From: Aradus depressus
Taxonomy: Eukaryota > Arthropoda > Insecta > Hemiptera > Aradidae
DNA length: 64,000 nucleotides
Assembly (NCBI GenBank): GCA_963662175.1
Contig: OY759226.1
Coordinates: forward strand, 24,350,446-24,414,445
Direction: 5' to 3'
Made by a program: the position numbers and the translations under genes
Part shown: positions 1-13,600 of the stretch, piece by piece
How positions within the stretch are numbered: position 1 is the stretch's first letter
How the letters are laid out: each line of letters opens with the position of its first letter
Notes under the pieces: model-generated
Database searches by the model: none
What the model was told of the DNA's origin: nothing
What the model saw: only the letters and a program-made list of their open reading frames with translations

Positions 1-1464
1 TTTTTCATGGTGGTTTTTCAGGACGTCCACAAGTCACAATCTGCTAAGTATGAAAAAAACAAAATATGTATATAAAAAATCTACAAAATACAAAGTATAC
101 TTGCACAATTCCGTGCCATCAGCCCCAACTTAAATTAAATGTGTAAGGACAAAGTTGTTCCTTACATCGTGAGAAATATTTTTTGTCGAAAAACGTTTTC
201 TCTAAAACCAATGGTTCAGCAGTTATAAGGAAATAAACAATTACATTTTTTATAACAATTGATCAACAATTTTTCAATCTTGATAATTTGGCTCAATCTA
301 CACCTAATTCTCAATGTTCATAATTTTTTTTTCAGATTTTTCTGAGCAATCCTTTTGTTGATAAGGAAGGGGCAGAGCAATTTTTAAATGTTTTCCCAAA
401 AAATGTTTAAAAAAATATAGCATATATATTGTTGAATTCGTGCTTCAATAAAATTCATTTGACACCCTATACGATTCTCTTGAAAATTTGTTCTTTTCCA
501 TTTCCCAATTTACCCCCTGAAATTGCCCCCCCCCCCCCCTCGGATCAAAATTCAACTTTTTATTCTTCAAGTCTATAATTGGGCCACCAAACTCTATCTC
601 TGTGCTAAATTTCAAATTTTTACTTCGAATAGTTTCAAAGAAAATCGCTTGTGACTGACGGACAGACACCGGAGTGATTCCATAAGTGTTCCGTTTTGCT
701 AATTTTGGCATGGACCACTTAAAAATGAATAAACTTATAGAAATTAAATAAATAAATAAATTAATAACTATTAAAAAATGATGATATTAGTATTGAAAAT
801 TGTTAACAAAAAAATTCGGATAGACCTTGTTGAAAGATATCTGTGGGGATCTCTGCCAAGAAATGATATATAAAACACGATTTTTATATTTCTTTTAATT
901 GTTTCTATTGTCTTCAAGAAGTGGCGAAGGGCATTAAAGAAGTTAATTCCTTTATGAGTTATACTTCTTTCAAAAAGTGAGAAACAATGTTTTGTTATTA
1001 GAAAATATTCTTTTGTTCTGGTGGTCATAATCAATCATGAAAAATTTTTAAAAGGGAAAATATTGTTATTTTTACATTGACCATTAATATAGTTTTTTAA
1101 TATTTCACTGCAGCTTGTTTTTTGATTAATATTGTTTATTATTCTTTGCTCTTTCTTTTGATGTATAAAAGTTTGAATAATAGAGCTACAACCTCCCCAG
1201 TTTATTAAACCATAGTTAATCATAGAATGGAAATAGGCGAATATAGAGAAGGTTATGTTTCCTATGGCACAATCTTGAATAACATTCTAAAAGACTGCTT
1301 GTGAGAGTCTTATGGATTTCTATGGCCTGTAATGATTGTTAAACCGAAAATACAGCTAATGTTGTTGGGAAGGGAATCGCAAAATAATCGAATATACATA
1401 TTTCATGTTCTATAGAAATATTTTATTCTGTTATTTATTTATTTAATTTTGTCTGGTTCCTCAG
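1..1464. other. Intron upstream of exon 1 with an old interspersed repeat
   Basis: No coding signal. Positions 430-715 have a run of C (about 526-540) and a GACGGACAGAC...GTTCCGTTTTG segment. I recall similar segments as dispersed repeats in insect genomes; this is recognition by eye only. The rest is plain A+T-rich sequence. Confidence 0.4.
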
Positions 1465-1637
1465 AGGAGAATAAAAACGCTGTCCGTGAGTTGACTGAGA
1501 GAAGTTCTCGTCTACAAGCCGATCTGGACGAGGCAGAGAGGACTCTCTCACATCGGCTCACTGCCAGCATCCCTCGGGATGTACACTCTCTGGAACATAT
1601 GGTCCTGCAGCATAAGGAGTTCGAAACCTCACTTAAG
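1465..1637 (+). CDS. shot: Exon 1 in window: plakin-domain helices
   Basis: Phase 1 to 0, 57 full codons. The acceptor is ttcctcag and the donor AAG|gtaaac. It encodes a heptad-rich helix (RELTERSSRLQADLDEAER) followed by LEHMVLQHKEFETSLK, the charged H-K-E-F motif common in spectrin-like repeats of plakins. The preceding exon lies before the window; nothing coding is seen in 1-1464. Confidence 0.88.
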
Positions 1638-4600
1638 GTAAACAAATTCTATTTTTTCTCTTGCGAGGGAGGGGACTATTATATCTTACAGTAAGTTATC
1701 AAATCATCCAATAACATCACATCTTGTAATGTGAGATCTCGCATTGTCCTGGTGGAATAAATCTCCATGCTTTTTTAACCAAAGAAGGACGTTTTTCATT
1801 AAAAAGAGCTTCAGACGCTCTAGTGATTCGCAGTAGACCCCTTTCATAATTGTCTGGTATTTTGAACATTTATATTGGATAATTCCTTCCATATCGCACC
1901 AAAAGACTATCATCTTCCGCGGACTGAGCCTGCGGCATTGGCGTTTCGCCGGAGTCACTCACTGCCTCTTACTATTTTGCCCTTCTCTATACATTTCCAC
2001 TTTTCTCTTGTGTGGAAGCCGTTTTCTCATATTTTTTAAACTCCATGGGTCACTTCCATTTCAAAATGTAAACCAGATAGAAACTCTGTTCCTCCCAATC
2101 TAAAATCGTTATTATAATAAAGTAATTAATATAAATAATTTCGGGAAAGCGATATTATTTATGGAATGACCTTGTATTATATGTTTTCCGTTTTATGACA
2201 ATGTCAAGTTTTAATATACCGAGTGGTCAAGCATAGGATCACAGAACCATTGGGATTTTAAAATAAGGTAATGATATTATAATCGTTTAATCATCTTGAC
2301 AATTTTTTATTTTTTTATTTCTAGAACTTAACAACAGAGGTGGAAGGTATTCAGTCTGCCTTCAACAGTCTGGCCAGGAAGCCTCCTGGTCTTCAGTCCC
2401 GGGTGGAGGGGATCCTACAACAATGGAATCACATCTGGAACTTTTCACATCTCTATGTCGAAAGGTAAGGGTGTACGTAGAGCAATTGGAGGTATTAGCC
2501 GGGGCATAGCCAGCATTTTGAGCAGGAGGGGGTAGCAAAGTTGGGCTACAGGGGTGGGGGGTATAGACTCCCGGGGGCACAGCTCACAGTTTCCCTGGTT
2601 AGCGTTGCAGACTTTTTGTTATTAATTCGGAAGACTCGGACGTCTAGAAGCTCCCCCTGAGGTAACCACTGACTGTAATACCTAAGTTGACATTACATGA
2701 GTAGCAAAGGCACACTGTGGTTTCTGTGCTTTTAGAATTAAATGACTCACATCCAATAGCGTGCATTTGCTGCTGCTGCGCTTTGCATTTTTACTGCGCA
2801 TGTAAAATCAGCTTTAAGAGTATAAAGTATAACATAAATGAAGATTTTGAGCGAGGAAATGAAATGATGGAATTCATGTATATTAAATAAATGTAATATG
2901 AGTTGTTTTGTACAAGTACATTTATGCAACAGCTGATTGCTGATTTAAGAATCAGACGCACGGGAAATTTGAAGATCCTATTGCTTACTTACTTGCAAGC
3001 TATCCATTTTTAATAAAAACAATTTTTTAGTTTATTTAATTTTTGTCTTGATTTATTACTCTGGCCAGGGTAGGCACGTGTCCCCCCCCCCCCCCCCCCC
3101 CCCGTGGCTACGCCCCTGGGTATTAGCGCTTTTGTAAAGGTACTATGAAAATACAGAAGAAATAACTACAATATTTTAAGATTTCATTACTAAAAAACTC
3201 TTAATAGTACTCTAGTGGCAGAATTAGGAACCATACTGTCAAAAAATGTTCATTTACAATTTTTATTTTTACCTGTGGAAGGGTTGAAAAACGCTGAGAA
3301 CGTCATTCTTCGGATGGGACGTTAACAGATGGTCTCGAGCCTGTGCGATGTCAGGTGCTCGTTAATCTGGGTAGCCAAAATATAGAACTTCTACAGTAGA
3401 TTTGGACTCGTGTGCTCCAGAGCGTCAAAAAGCCCTTCGAAAACCTCTATCGACAAAACGATAGATTAAACTATATTTCAGAACAATATAATTATAAAAT
3501 GTGTATTAATTGATACGTCAAGGCATTGATGACTTGATGACACTTCTATGGAATATTTTCTTTATTATTTGTACCTAAATGCTTGTTTTCCATTCCAGAT
3601 TGAAGTGTGTAGAGATCACGCTGTCAGCTCTGGACGATGCCACGAACGTCGTTTCTGAGCTTGAACTCAAACTGACTGCCTTCGGGGACATGCCTTCTGA
3701 GCTGGAACCTCTCCAAAATGTCAGTAATCCTTTCATACTTTTAAACAGACATTTTTGATGTTTGAAATTGAAAATATCATGGTGTGTTTGTTTTTAGGTG
3801 CACGACGATCTGATCCGACTTCAAAACTCAATTGCAAGTCAACAGCCAGTGGTGGATCAGCTGATCGAGGACGCCACCAACACTCGCCGTCTGACGGTCA
3901 AGTCTCGAGAGCGGCTTCGTCACCACGACCATGCCGACCTTGACAGACTGGACACTGATGTGAATGGAGTCACCCAGAGATGGAACAGTCTATGTGCCAG
4001 CCTTGTCGACAGGTAATAATTATTATTTATTGAAAAATTATTGTCTTGTTTCTGACGTCCCTTAGTTAGCTTAGGATACAGAGATCCTCAGGAAGATACA
4101 TGAATACATTGTCCTGAATTATCGGCGGAAACAAGACACTTACCTCACCTCCATGGCTATATTGTTCGTGTGATGTTCCTCCACAGTAGATGTCCTCCGA
4201 CATCGTCCGCACAGTCAGTATCATCTTCGGCATCCTGCTTAATTGCACTAGCCACCTCAGTCTGCCTATCTTCACCATTGCCATCAATTTAAGACGACAT
4301 AGCATCTGTTTCCAGCTGTGAGTTGCGCCCCAATTTCTTGGGAAATCTCTTTCCAAGATGTGATCACAATTCCAAGTAAACGACTCCTCTTGTCACAAAA
4401 CTATATCTTTTGCCTGCCATCCTGGCTGGGATCTAAGTTCTACTTGCAACGATGTATTTCGTTTTGTCCTCGTTCACTTTCAGTCCCAGCGGTGTTGCTC
4501 CCTGTTTTTATTCTTGAGACGCTATGCCCACTACCCTATTCGTCCTTCTCCGTATGGCCACATCGTCTGCGTAGGCCAGTAGCTGGGTCAGCTGTCTCCA

Positions 4601-7600
4601 GAGTATTGAAGAGTAGCCAGGGACATGAGATCTGTCCCACACAAATAAATATATAATAATTTTATTTCAAGAATAAATTTAAAAAATCGTTTCGAAAAGG
4701 ATTTAATAAATTTTATCGGGAAAGCAAAATTATCATGTTAAAACAGTGAATTTGTTTCTGAGTTCAGTGCAGAGAGAGATAACTTCTCATCACTTGTTAC
4801 AATGTTTTTTTTTTGTGCGGACGTATTAGGGAATCTTGTAATGAATAAAACAAAACAAATTTCTTTTTGAAATATTTTCTATCCAAAAAAATATATATGA
4901 ATAATAATTTATTTCAAAAATAAGTGTTTTATTAATTTTAAAAAAATTCTACGCTCTCCGGGAAACATTTCCTTCATTATTTTTTGTTTGTCTTAAATAA
5001 TACATTTATTAAAGGTTTTTCTCTAAATGTTTATGTTTTGTTAGATTAAGATCCTGTGAAGCTGCTTATTCACTTTTGGAAACTTATGGTAAAACTTATC
5101 AGACGGAAGTGAAATTTATTGATGAATCCTACTCAAAATTAAACGATTTACCTCCAGTGTCACATGGAAAACACCACATCGAACCAACCAAAGTATGTTA
5201 TATTTCTTGTATTGTAATAATTGTATTAGTTAGTAGGGGGCCTACAGTTGTGAAACTTTAGTCATCAAGTCAAAAGTAATTTTCAACACAGTCAGTGTTC
5301 TTTTTGCATCTCTAACATTAGATTGACAAACAAATGTGGAGACTTTTTAACAAAACTACCAATTTCCATCAATTATTTAGGTTTGTTTGTCTCCATTTTA
5401 AAAAATATTGAAAAAAAAAAAATTAAATAATAAATAAAAGTAAATAAACATAGCTTATTCGCTCAACCGCTATAATTTCCGAACGCTTGTTCCGGTTTTT
5501 TCTCAAAAATCGTTTCGAGGACGAATTTTAAAATAAATTTGCAATCTTGCGTTATGTTATCAAATTGGTCATTTACTGTAAAAAATAAATTGTATATCTT
5601 TGTGTCTCCATTCGCGCGAAAATCATTCTTGTGAAAAGGAATATCGGAAGTTTTTTAAACAGGAAAATCAGACCTGGATGGAGGGGAGGGAGTTAAACGC
5701 TCAAATTCTTTATTCTTAGTCAGAAACTATTTATATAGGTTTTTCTTTCATTTGAGCTATGAAAAGCTGATCTAGGAGGTCTATTAGAAGCCGAGAAATG
5801 CCGCTCGGAATAGAGCATAACCTCTGTAAATACTGAGATTGGCATTCCCTCTGATTGTACTTACGAGTAGGTAAAATGACCCGCCAAGTTTCTGCATGCT
5901 AGGAATTTTTATGTATAGAATGTTCCCCTATATATATGTAGGTAGGTTTAATGACTCATGCCCGGGCTTTAACTACGAGGTCTTATCGCCTACTACCAGA
6001 GCGCTCTTTTCATCACTCTGGTGGACATGAGTCTGTTGATTACTCTACAATTTGTTTTTAAATTCCACACCCTTCCTCTCCCAACCTTAGAAGCGATTTT
6101 AAAATGTTTCTATTATTATTTTAATATAATTTTTCTGTCAAGGTGCTGTTTACAAGTATCGTTGAGAGAACACAACCCCTGGAGCAGGTCAACATTGATG
6201 GCGGTCGTTTTATCCGTGAAGCTAAGGTAACCTTACTGTACAGACATTCCAAAACAGATCCAACTATACCGTTGTATATAGCTAATCCGGGATTAATTAT
6301 AGTATATATATATATATCTAATATATAAGTAAAACTAACTCTATATAACCTTAAAATAAAACAAAAGTAGAAGGGTTTATGGGAACTGGACACCCTTATC
6401 TATATAATTTTAACCAAAACATGGAGCTAATTAGAAAAACAAAATGGAGGATTGTATTAGTGTAGTGTGGTAAATATTTGTGGGTATTTCGCTTTATTTA
6501 TTTTTAGAGAACATTTCTGGTGTCATAAGGAGATTAATATGCTGTTGAATTTTATATTAAAAGTATTAAGCGTTTTGTGGGTTGTATAAGATTATGAGTT
6601 CATGTATTATATATTACGAAATGTTATTATATAAAGTGAAATTGTGATTCTTCATTTTATTAGCGAAAAAATAGTGAAATTGTATCATATTGAATTATTT
6701 TATGTAAAACCATTTTTTTTTATGGGTTAGGTTTTATGACTCATGCCCGGGCTTTAACTACGAGGTCATATCGCCTACTACGAGAGCGCTCTTTCGTCAC
6801 TCTGGTGGACATGAGCCCGACTCTACTGTGGGAGTCCTAAATTTTTATTCACCTAGGGTAGAGGAGTCTTTAACGAGTATCTGACATCGTACAGGCTCGG
6901 GACCATTGCTTAACGTCCCGTCCGAAGGACGGCGTGATTAAGTTTATTTTACCTCCCAGCTAAAATAAACAGAGCCTCGGTTGGGTTTCGAACCCACATC
7001 TTGAGCTCAGTAGGCAAGCACGCACACCACTGAGCTACCGGCGCCCTCACTTTTTTTTATATTAAAGAAGTTAATTGCAGTTAAAGTCAATATTTGACTT
7101 GGTGTTTAAATTTAACCAGAATAGTTAACCTAAAGTGTGGATGTCTGATGAGTCCCTCTGTTATGATGACTTTGTCATTACCTTATAAGATCTTTGTTCT
7201 AGCCAACAGTTGAGGTAACTTATCGTTATACAGAGAAATGAATATTGTGCACATGTATTAGTTAACCTAAAGAACACATATATGATAGATACTGATGACG
7301 GGAATGCTTCCCAAAACGTTTGTAATTGCTATTTTTTGAATAGGCAAAAAAAAAAAACATTAATGCGTAGTCAAGGTCCACGCCGTAGATTTTCCGTGAA
7401 AACGTCGGGATAAAATCATTTTTCATTTTCTTTTCGATGCTGCCGTAGCTCTTGCATTTGCTCGGCACTAGACGTTGTAAGTTTTTTAAATTCCTTTTGA
7501 TGCGAGCTTTCCTCTGATTTGCGTTTTCTATAATTCCGCGCATATTTACGATTCGCATGAGACGACATTTTAAATTTTTTTTGCAATTTTCAATTTAATA

Positions 7601-10600
7601 CAGATTTTTAGTAGTGCTTCTCAAGCTCTTTACAATGACACCCAAATCAACGTCCTATCAAAACGCGTTATCGCGCTACACTAATTTCTAATTTTACACA
7701 CCGCTAATTCGCAACAATTATCCGCCGGCGCCCACACTAACCCGATAACGTCACAGGCAAAACAAACACTGCACAACAAACACGTACAGACATGCTCTAT
7801 CTATTGTGACCTCAACCGTTGTCATCGCATTATTAGTCTCGTAGTTATTATCGATTGAAATCTGACGGTATTTTGTAACACAAGAAAGTTTGACCGGCTA
7901 TCACTGTGCTTAACGAGCGAATAGACGTTTTCACGTCAAAAAGTGGGAGAAGTGATACTGTAATAATATATTATACATTATATACAGGTGTGCTGGTGCT
8001 TTTCACCTAGCGACTGGGACCTAAGCATCCAGTGCTCTTATCCCTTCCCTGGAAGCGCTGGGACTACCAATACCAAGTCCTTCATGAAGGTCCCAGTTTC
8101 CTTAATATGAGAATGCTCCCGTCGTCTAATTTTCTAAAATTTTCTTCTATGATCACATATTTGCCAAAAAATGTGAAATCTCCCCCAGGAAGTGAGCTGG
8201 CATCTCGTCTTCTCCACATCTACAGGTGGGACTGTCCTTGACTCCTACAGTGTGTTAGTGTCTATTGAACGGACCGTGTCCTATGAGAATTCCTTTAATT
8301 TGCTTTTGAGGTTCAGTTACTGTTAGTTCATAACTTACGAGAAAAACAAACTAATTAATTTCATAAATATAAAAATAAATTGTTTTACTTTAAAGAATTT
8401 GTACAGTATAATATCACAATTTTTCTTTAATAAAATGAAGAATCAGAATTTATCTTAATATAATAAAATTTAGTGGTTAATGTTAAAATTTTCAAATTGT
8501 GGGCTTTCATTCTTCTATAAATTCTAAAGAATGCAGACGTAAAGAATTATACGGTGATTTCACAATTTTAAAGTTGATAGGTTTTGGTACAATGTGGGCT
8601 TCTTCAAAGTTCGGTATTTTCTTTGAATTTCGAAAAAAGGGTGCACCAGTTACCTTTTGTACATATAACCAATATACTTCCCTCTATCCTTGTTAAAACT
8701 ATTTAACATATCTTGAAATCGTTAATATTAAAATATATAAAAAAAAGTAGTGATTAAAAATTTGAGAAAAAAAAAAACATTGGAAAAAGAAAAATAGAGC
8801 AAATGGACGTAAGTAAATACGTGGCCCCCTCCCCCTTCCGTCCTATTAACCCAATTTTGAACCCAGATATACAACCTGTCGTTGGGTAAGTACCGTGCAG
8901 CGGTGGCGTCAGTTCAACCATCTTACGATCCTGTTTCTCCGAACGTCCCGAGCAGCGGTAGTGGCGAAGATGAAGTGGCGGCACAGTTGGATCTCATCAA
9001 TCATCGCTTTCTGGCACTCATGAGTATCCTCCAAGACAGACTCCGGCAGTTGTGTGCCATATCTGCAGATCCACGACTTATTGTAAGTTTACAACCTTTT
9101 TTTATTGTACAGTTGGTTAGTTATTATGGCTCATGCCCGGGCTTTAACTACAAGATCATATCGCCTACTACTAGAGCCCTCTTTCGTCACTCAGGTGGAC
9201 ATGAGCACGACTCTACTATGGGGGTCCTAAATTTTGCCTACCCTAGATTTCTTTTCACCTAGTGTAGGGGTCTTTAACGAGTACCTGACATAGTACAGGC
9301 TCGGGACCTCCCAGATAAGCTCGGTAAGCAAGCACACATACCACTGAGCCACCGGCGTCCTCTTTCTATTGTACCTACATTATCATAAAGATGGTTTCAC
9401 ATTATCATTATTTTTATCGTATTATTGAAAAATGTAAACAGAAATTAAATAAAAAAAGTCGATAAATCAATCGAAAAAAACAGTCAACCGTTTGGATACT
9501 TGACAGTTTTTGTAGAGATATTGTGAAACGCTTAATAAAAAATATAAAGAAAAACTTATGTTTTTAAAAATATTGTCTATTTCACAAAATATATAAAACA
9601 TTCGGAGTACTTTCGGTCGGAGTACTTCGTCGTGTTTATATTTTGTGAATAGACAATATTTTTAAAAAACATAATTTTTTTTGTTTTTTTAACAATTAAT
9701 AGTTGGACTTTAGGGGCTTCTGAATCTGTATACTAAATTTTACGTTGATACATTCATTACATCAGTTGTTATTAGGATTTTTGAGTTGCGCATCCTCCCT
9801 AATCCGCCTCTTCTTTTCTTCTGATTCCACTGAAAATTAATAAGTGTCGTCCTTATGGGATTTTCAAATTACATGTGAAATTTTTTTGTCAATAAATTCA
9901 TTACTACGGCAGTTACTAGAATTTTTGCGTAATTTTGTGCACTTCAATAATCCCTACATCGCTCAACGTCCCATCCAAATGACGGCATGCCCAAATATAA
10001 AACTTAAGGGCCTCGGCCGGGTTTCGAACCCGTAATCTTGAGCTCACTAAGCAAGCACCCATAAATAACTTATGTAAAAAAAAAATAATAATAATAATAA
10101 AGTTGTCCTCTAGGATTTTTAAGAAATAAGATATCAAGAGACGGGGTCCACCTGAAATGTATATGTATTTTTTATTATTTTTTTTTTCTTCGGAAGATCC
10201 CAGGTTAATTTGTGCCGGGGAAGTACATAACCGGTGATTCACCCCCAACTTGGTCCAATTTAGGTGCGGAAAAAAAATTAAATAAAACCCACACATTTCA
10301 GACTCTTGTAATTGTTGTAATTATAATTGCGACTATTGGACAATTTTCTTGATAGACCCTTCTGTATAGACTCGTTTTTAATCTCTTGTTAATTGGGACA
10401 TTCCTCTCATTGAAAAATTGTCTAATTATTGTCAATATATATATTTTTCTATTTCAATTAATTTATTGTTAATTGTACCAGGAATATGTCTCCAAATTGG
10501 AGCCCGCCCACCTCAAAACATTCAGAACTGAGTTCACTCTCGTTGAAACCACAACCCAACTCACCAATAAGTAAGTTCATTATCTTTTTATTATTTATTA

Positions 10601-13600
10601 CTAGCAGTAATACCCGGCGTTGCCCGGAGAACTTTGACTTTTCTCCCAATATCTCCTATAAGGCTATTCGGTTCCTCGACAGTACATTCATGATGTTATA
10701 ATTTTCAATTATTCATACGGAATAAGGCTTATAGTCCTTCAACTGTAGTAACGCTAGCTTTGGAGCTAAAACTAATTTATTCAAAAAGATTTCTCATTAA
10801 TCGTTGCAATGGTTTTCGAGTTACAAAGATTGCGTGAGTGGATGCTGGGATGGACCAGGGGTTGATTAAAAAATAGACCTTAACCTTCCGGTAGATAAAA
10901 CTTATCTATTCAAAAAGATTCCTCATTAATCATTGCAGTGGTTTTTGAGTTTAAAAAAAAGCGTGGGTGGATGCTGGGATGGACATGATATTGAGGTACT
11001 AATACGCCTATAACCTTCCACAGACGATGACGAACAAATTGAAAAAAAAAAATTAATCAAATCCATCAAGCCGTTCGTGAGTTATAGCGGTACAACGCAC
11101 AGACATTTTCAGCTTTATATATATGATATTGTTTATTAACTCCGAAAAAATAGATTAGTTTATTTTTATATTATTACAAGAGAAAATAAGTTTATTTAGT
11201 AATCGTTTCGCCGAATTGCCATCATGAGGATCAAAATAACATGAAAATCTCAAAAAAAATGTTAAATCAAAACGATTATGGTAGAAATAGATAATTAAAA
11301 TACACAATTTCTTTGTCAAACTTCACTATATATTCTCAAATACTCAACTAGTTTCGCCGTGTTAAGGCATTATCAAGAGTCACTTATAAACTCCTTGATA
11401 ATGCCTTAACACGGCGAAACTAGTTGAGTATTTGAGAATATATAGTGAAGTTTGACTAAGAAATTGTGTATTTTAATAATCTATTCCTAGAACGGAGCTT
11501 CACAAAGTAAATCTGGAAACCATAGATTATGGTAGAGGCTAGTCCCAAAAAATTTCTGGGTGATTTTTAATGTTTGAAATGGGTAGTAGTATATTATTAG
11601 TGACCTCACTTTTAATGGACATTTTTTTTCGTTATTTGAATATGAAAATTTTGGTTGGGCCTTTTGGGACTCTAGATGGTGTTGGTCTAAAACAGTTAAG
11701 CCTCTAAAATTTGAATATTTCCATCAATCACTGTCACAAACTTCCCGGGTACTCCTCACAACCTCTCTCATCTTTCCTCATTTTCTCGTGTACCTGGTCT
11801 ATAATGGTCTGAGCTGAAGGGACATAACCGCAACGTATCCTGGACACTGACTTGAGATTTGTTTTCCAGAGAAGCTCACATCTCGCTTTGGTTCTCTAGA
11901 GTTGAAATGGCTCAAACACTCCTACCGCCAAGCCTCTACATCCTAGGTTCCTTCCTCTTCAAATGCTAAAATCCAAAGAAGCCTACTACCTTTAGCAAAG
12001 CCCTCCGTCCACCAGAGACACACCAGATCCCATCCTTTGGACCTCTTCATTCCCTCTCATCGCTCCTCTGCCTTCCCCAACTCGTTCTTTGTCTAAACCT
12101 TCTCACTCCCCAACCCCTCAACTTCCTTCATACCCCACTGTTCCAATTCCTCTTCGATAATCAATCAATCATTTCCCTCTGGTTAGCCTTTCATTCTCTT
12201 TCTTCTCTATTTTCTTACTCTTCAACATCAATTTTTATTATTATTTTATCCTTACATAATTAATTTTATTTCAACTCGTCTCCGCATTCCCCCCTTTCTA
12301 TACTTTTAATTTATCTCATTTTTTCTCTATATTTTTTAGATACTTTCATTTTATTTTATTTCCTTCTTAAGTTATTTTAATTATTTATTTATATTTATTA
12401 TTGTATAGTTCTTCTTCACAGTAATACCACTAATTACATTGTTTTTTTGTTGTAGGGCATACCTATATTTTATTTTATTGTTTCGTTTCTTTTTGACTTT
12501 TTATGTATTTATTCTTAGGGGACCGCTGGTCTGGAATAAAATTTCTTTTTATTTAATATCAAAGATGTCGTTGCCAAGATTTTCGGGATAGAACTAAGAG
12601 TGAAGTAAAATCGATTTGCCTGTGATGTACTTCGAGGCATTCTATGAGGTCATCCCATAAATGATGTCAGTTTTTATATTCTGGGATAAAATGTAATGGA
12701 AAAGTACCGTGTTAATTTTTAATTAATGATGTATTTTCATTAACATTTTTCCCTCTTAATTCTAGATTTTAAATTCTCTTAAAAAATGTAGTAACAATCT
12801 GAAAAATAAAACGTCTTTCTGCCTTTCGCTGGTCAATTAATTAACATAATCTTAACTACTTCCAATGTTGATGATTTTAAAGGCTATAGCTGGTACATAT
12901 ATTTTATGAAAATAGTTAATATTATTCTGTGTAAGCGTCGGCGGTTTTATAGAAACCTTATATTTAAGATGATCAAGTTGTGAGTATGAAAGGTATATTT
13001 TCTTGTTCGAGTTACTAACGCAAGTTTGAAAAATGGGCAATAACTTACCATTTACCTTGTGACCATGGTCCCAGAGTGAACCAAGGTCTTTAAGTCCACA
13101 GCTAGTGCTTCTCTTCTCCTTGAACCCTTTAGGTTTCCATGTACAGTAATTTATTTTACTCTCGGCTCCACAAGTGTATTTCTGAGTATCCATATCTTCT
13201 GATTTCTCACTCAAGGTGCACCCAGTGTACATTTCCTCTTTATCCTCAATCTCTTACATATCAAACAATAAAAATGATTTTGAAAAACCGAAATTCCTTA
13301 TGGGATGACATTGATATATATTTTTTTTTTTAGTTTGTTTTTTAATGTTTTATCGTTACATTCATTTTTATAATTTCAGGTGGCGTTGTGAAACAGATTC
13401 AATGGGAGTTAATGGTTCAAAGCCGCCACCAACCGCCGAGAAAACCGGGATCGGTACAGGGATCATAGATCGGTTAGGAATAGTAGACCCAGCGACGGGA
13501 ACTGAACTAACTGTGGGTGATGCCATTCGACTGAGAGTGTTGGACGTTCGATCCGGTCGACTCAATCTGTCCGATCGAAGTGTATCAATTGAAGAAGGGG

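Noticed and set aside
771..1223. Minus-strand open frames near the window start
   Set aside because: A+T-rich, no domain, no splice or promoter support.
3720..3797. Exons 3 and 4 as one exon (short 78-bp gap)
   Set aside because: The gap contains in-frame stops (for example TGA at 3758-3760), while AAT|gtcagt and tttttag|GTG splice in phase.
7262..7558. Minus-strand 98-codon frame as a small gene
   Set aside because: Lysine/arginine-rich start but no recognised domain, and it crosses the left end of a probable transposon; coding use cannot be supported.
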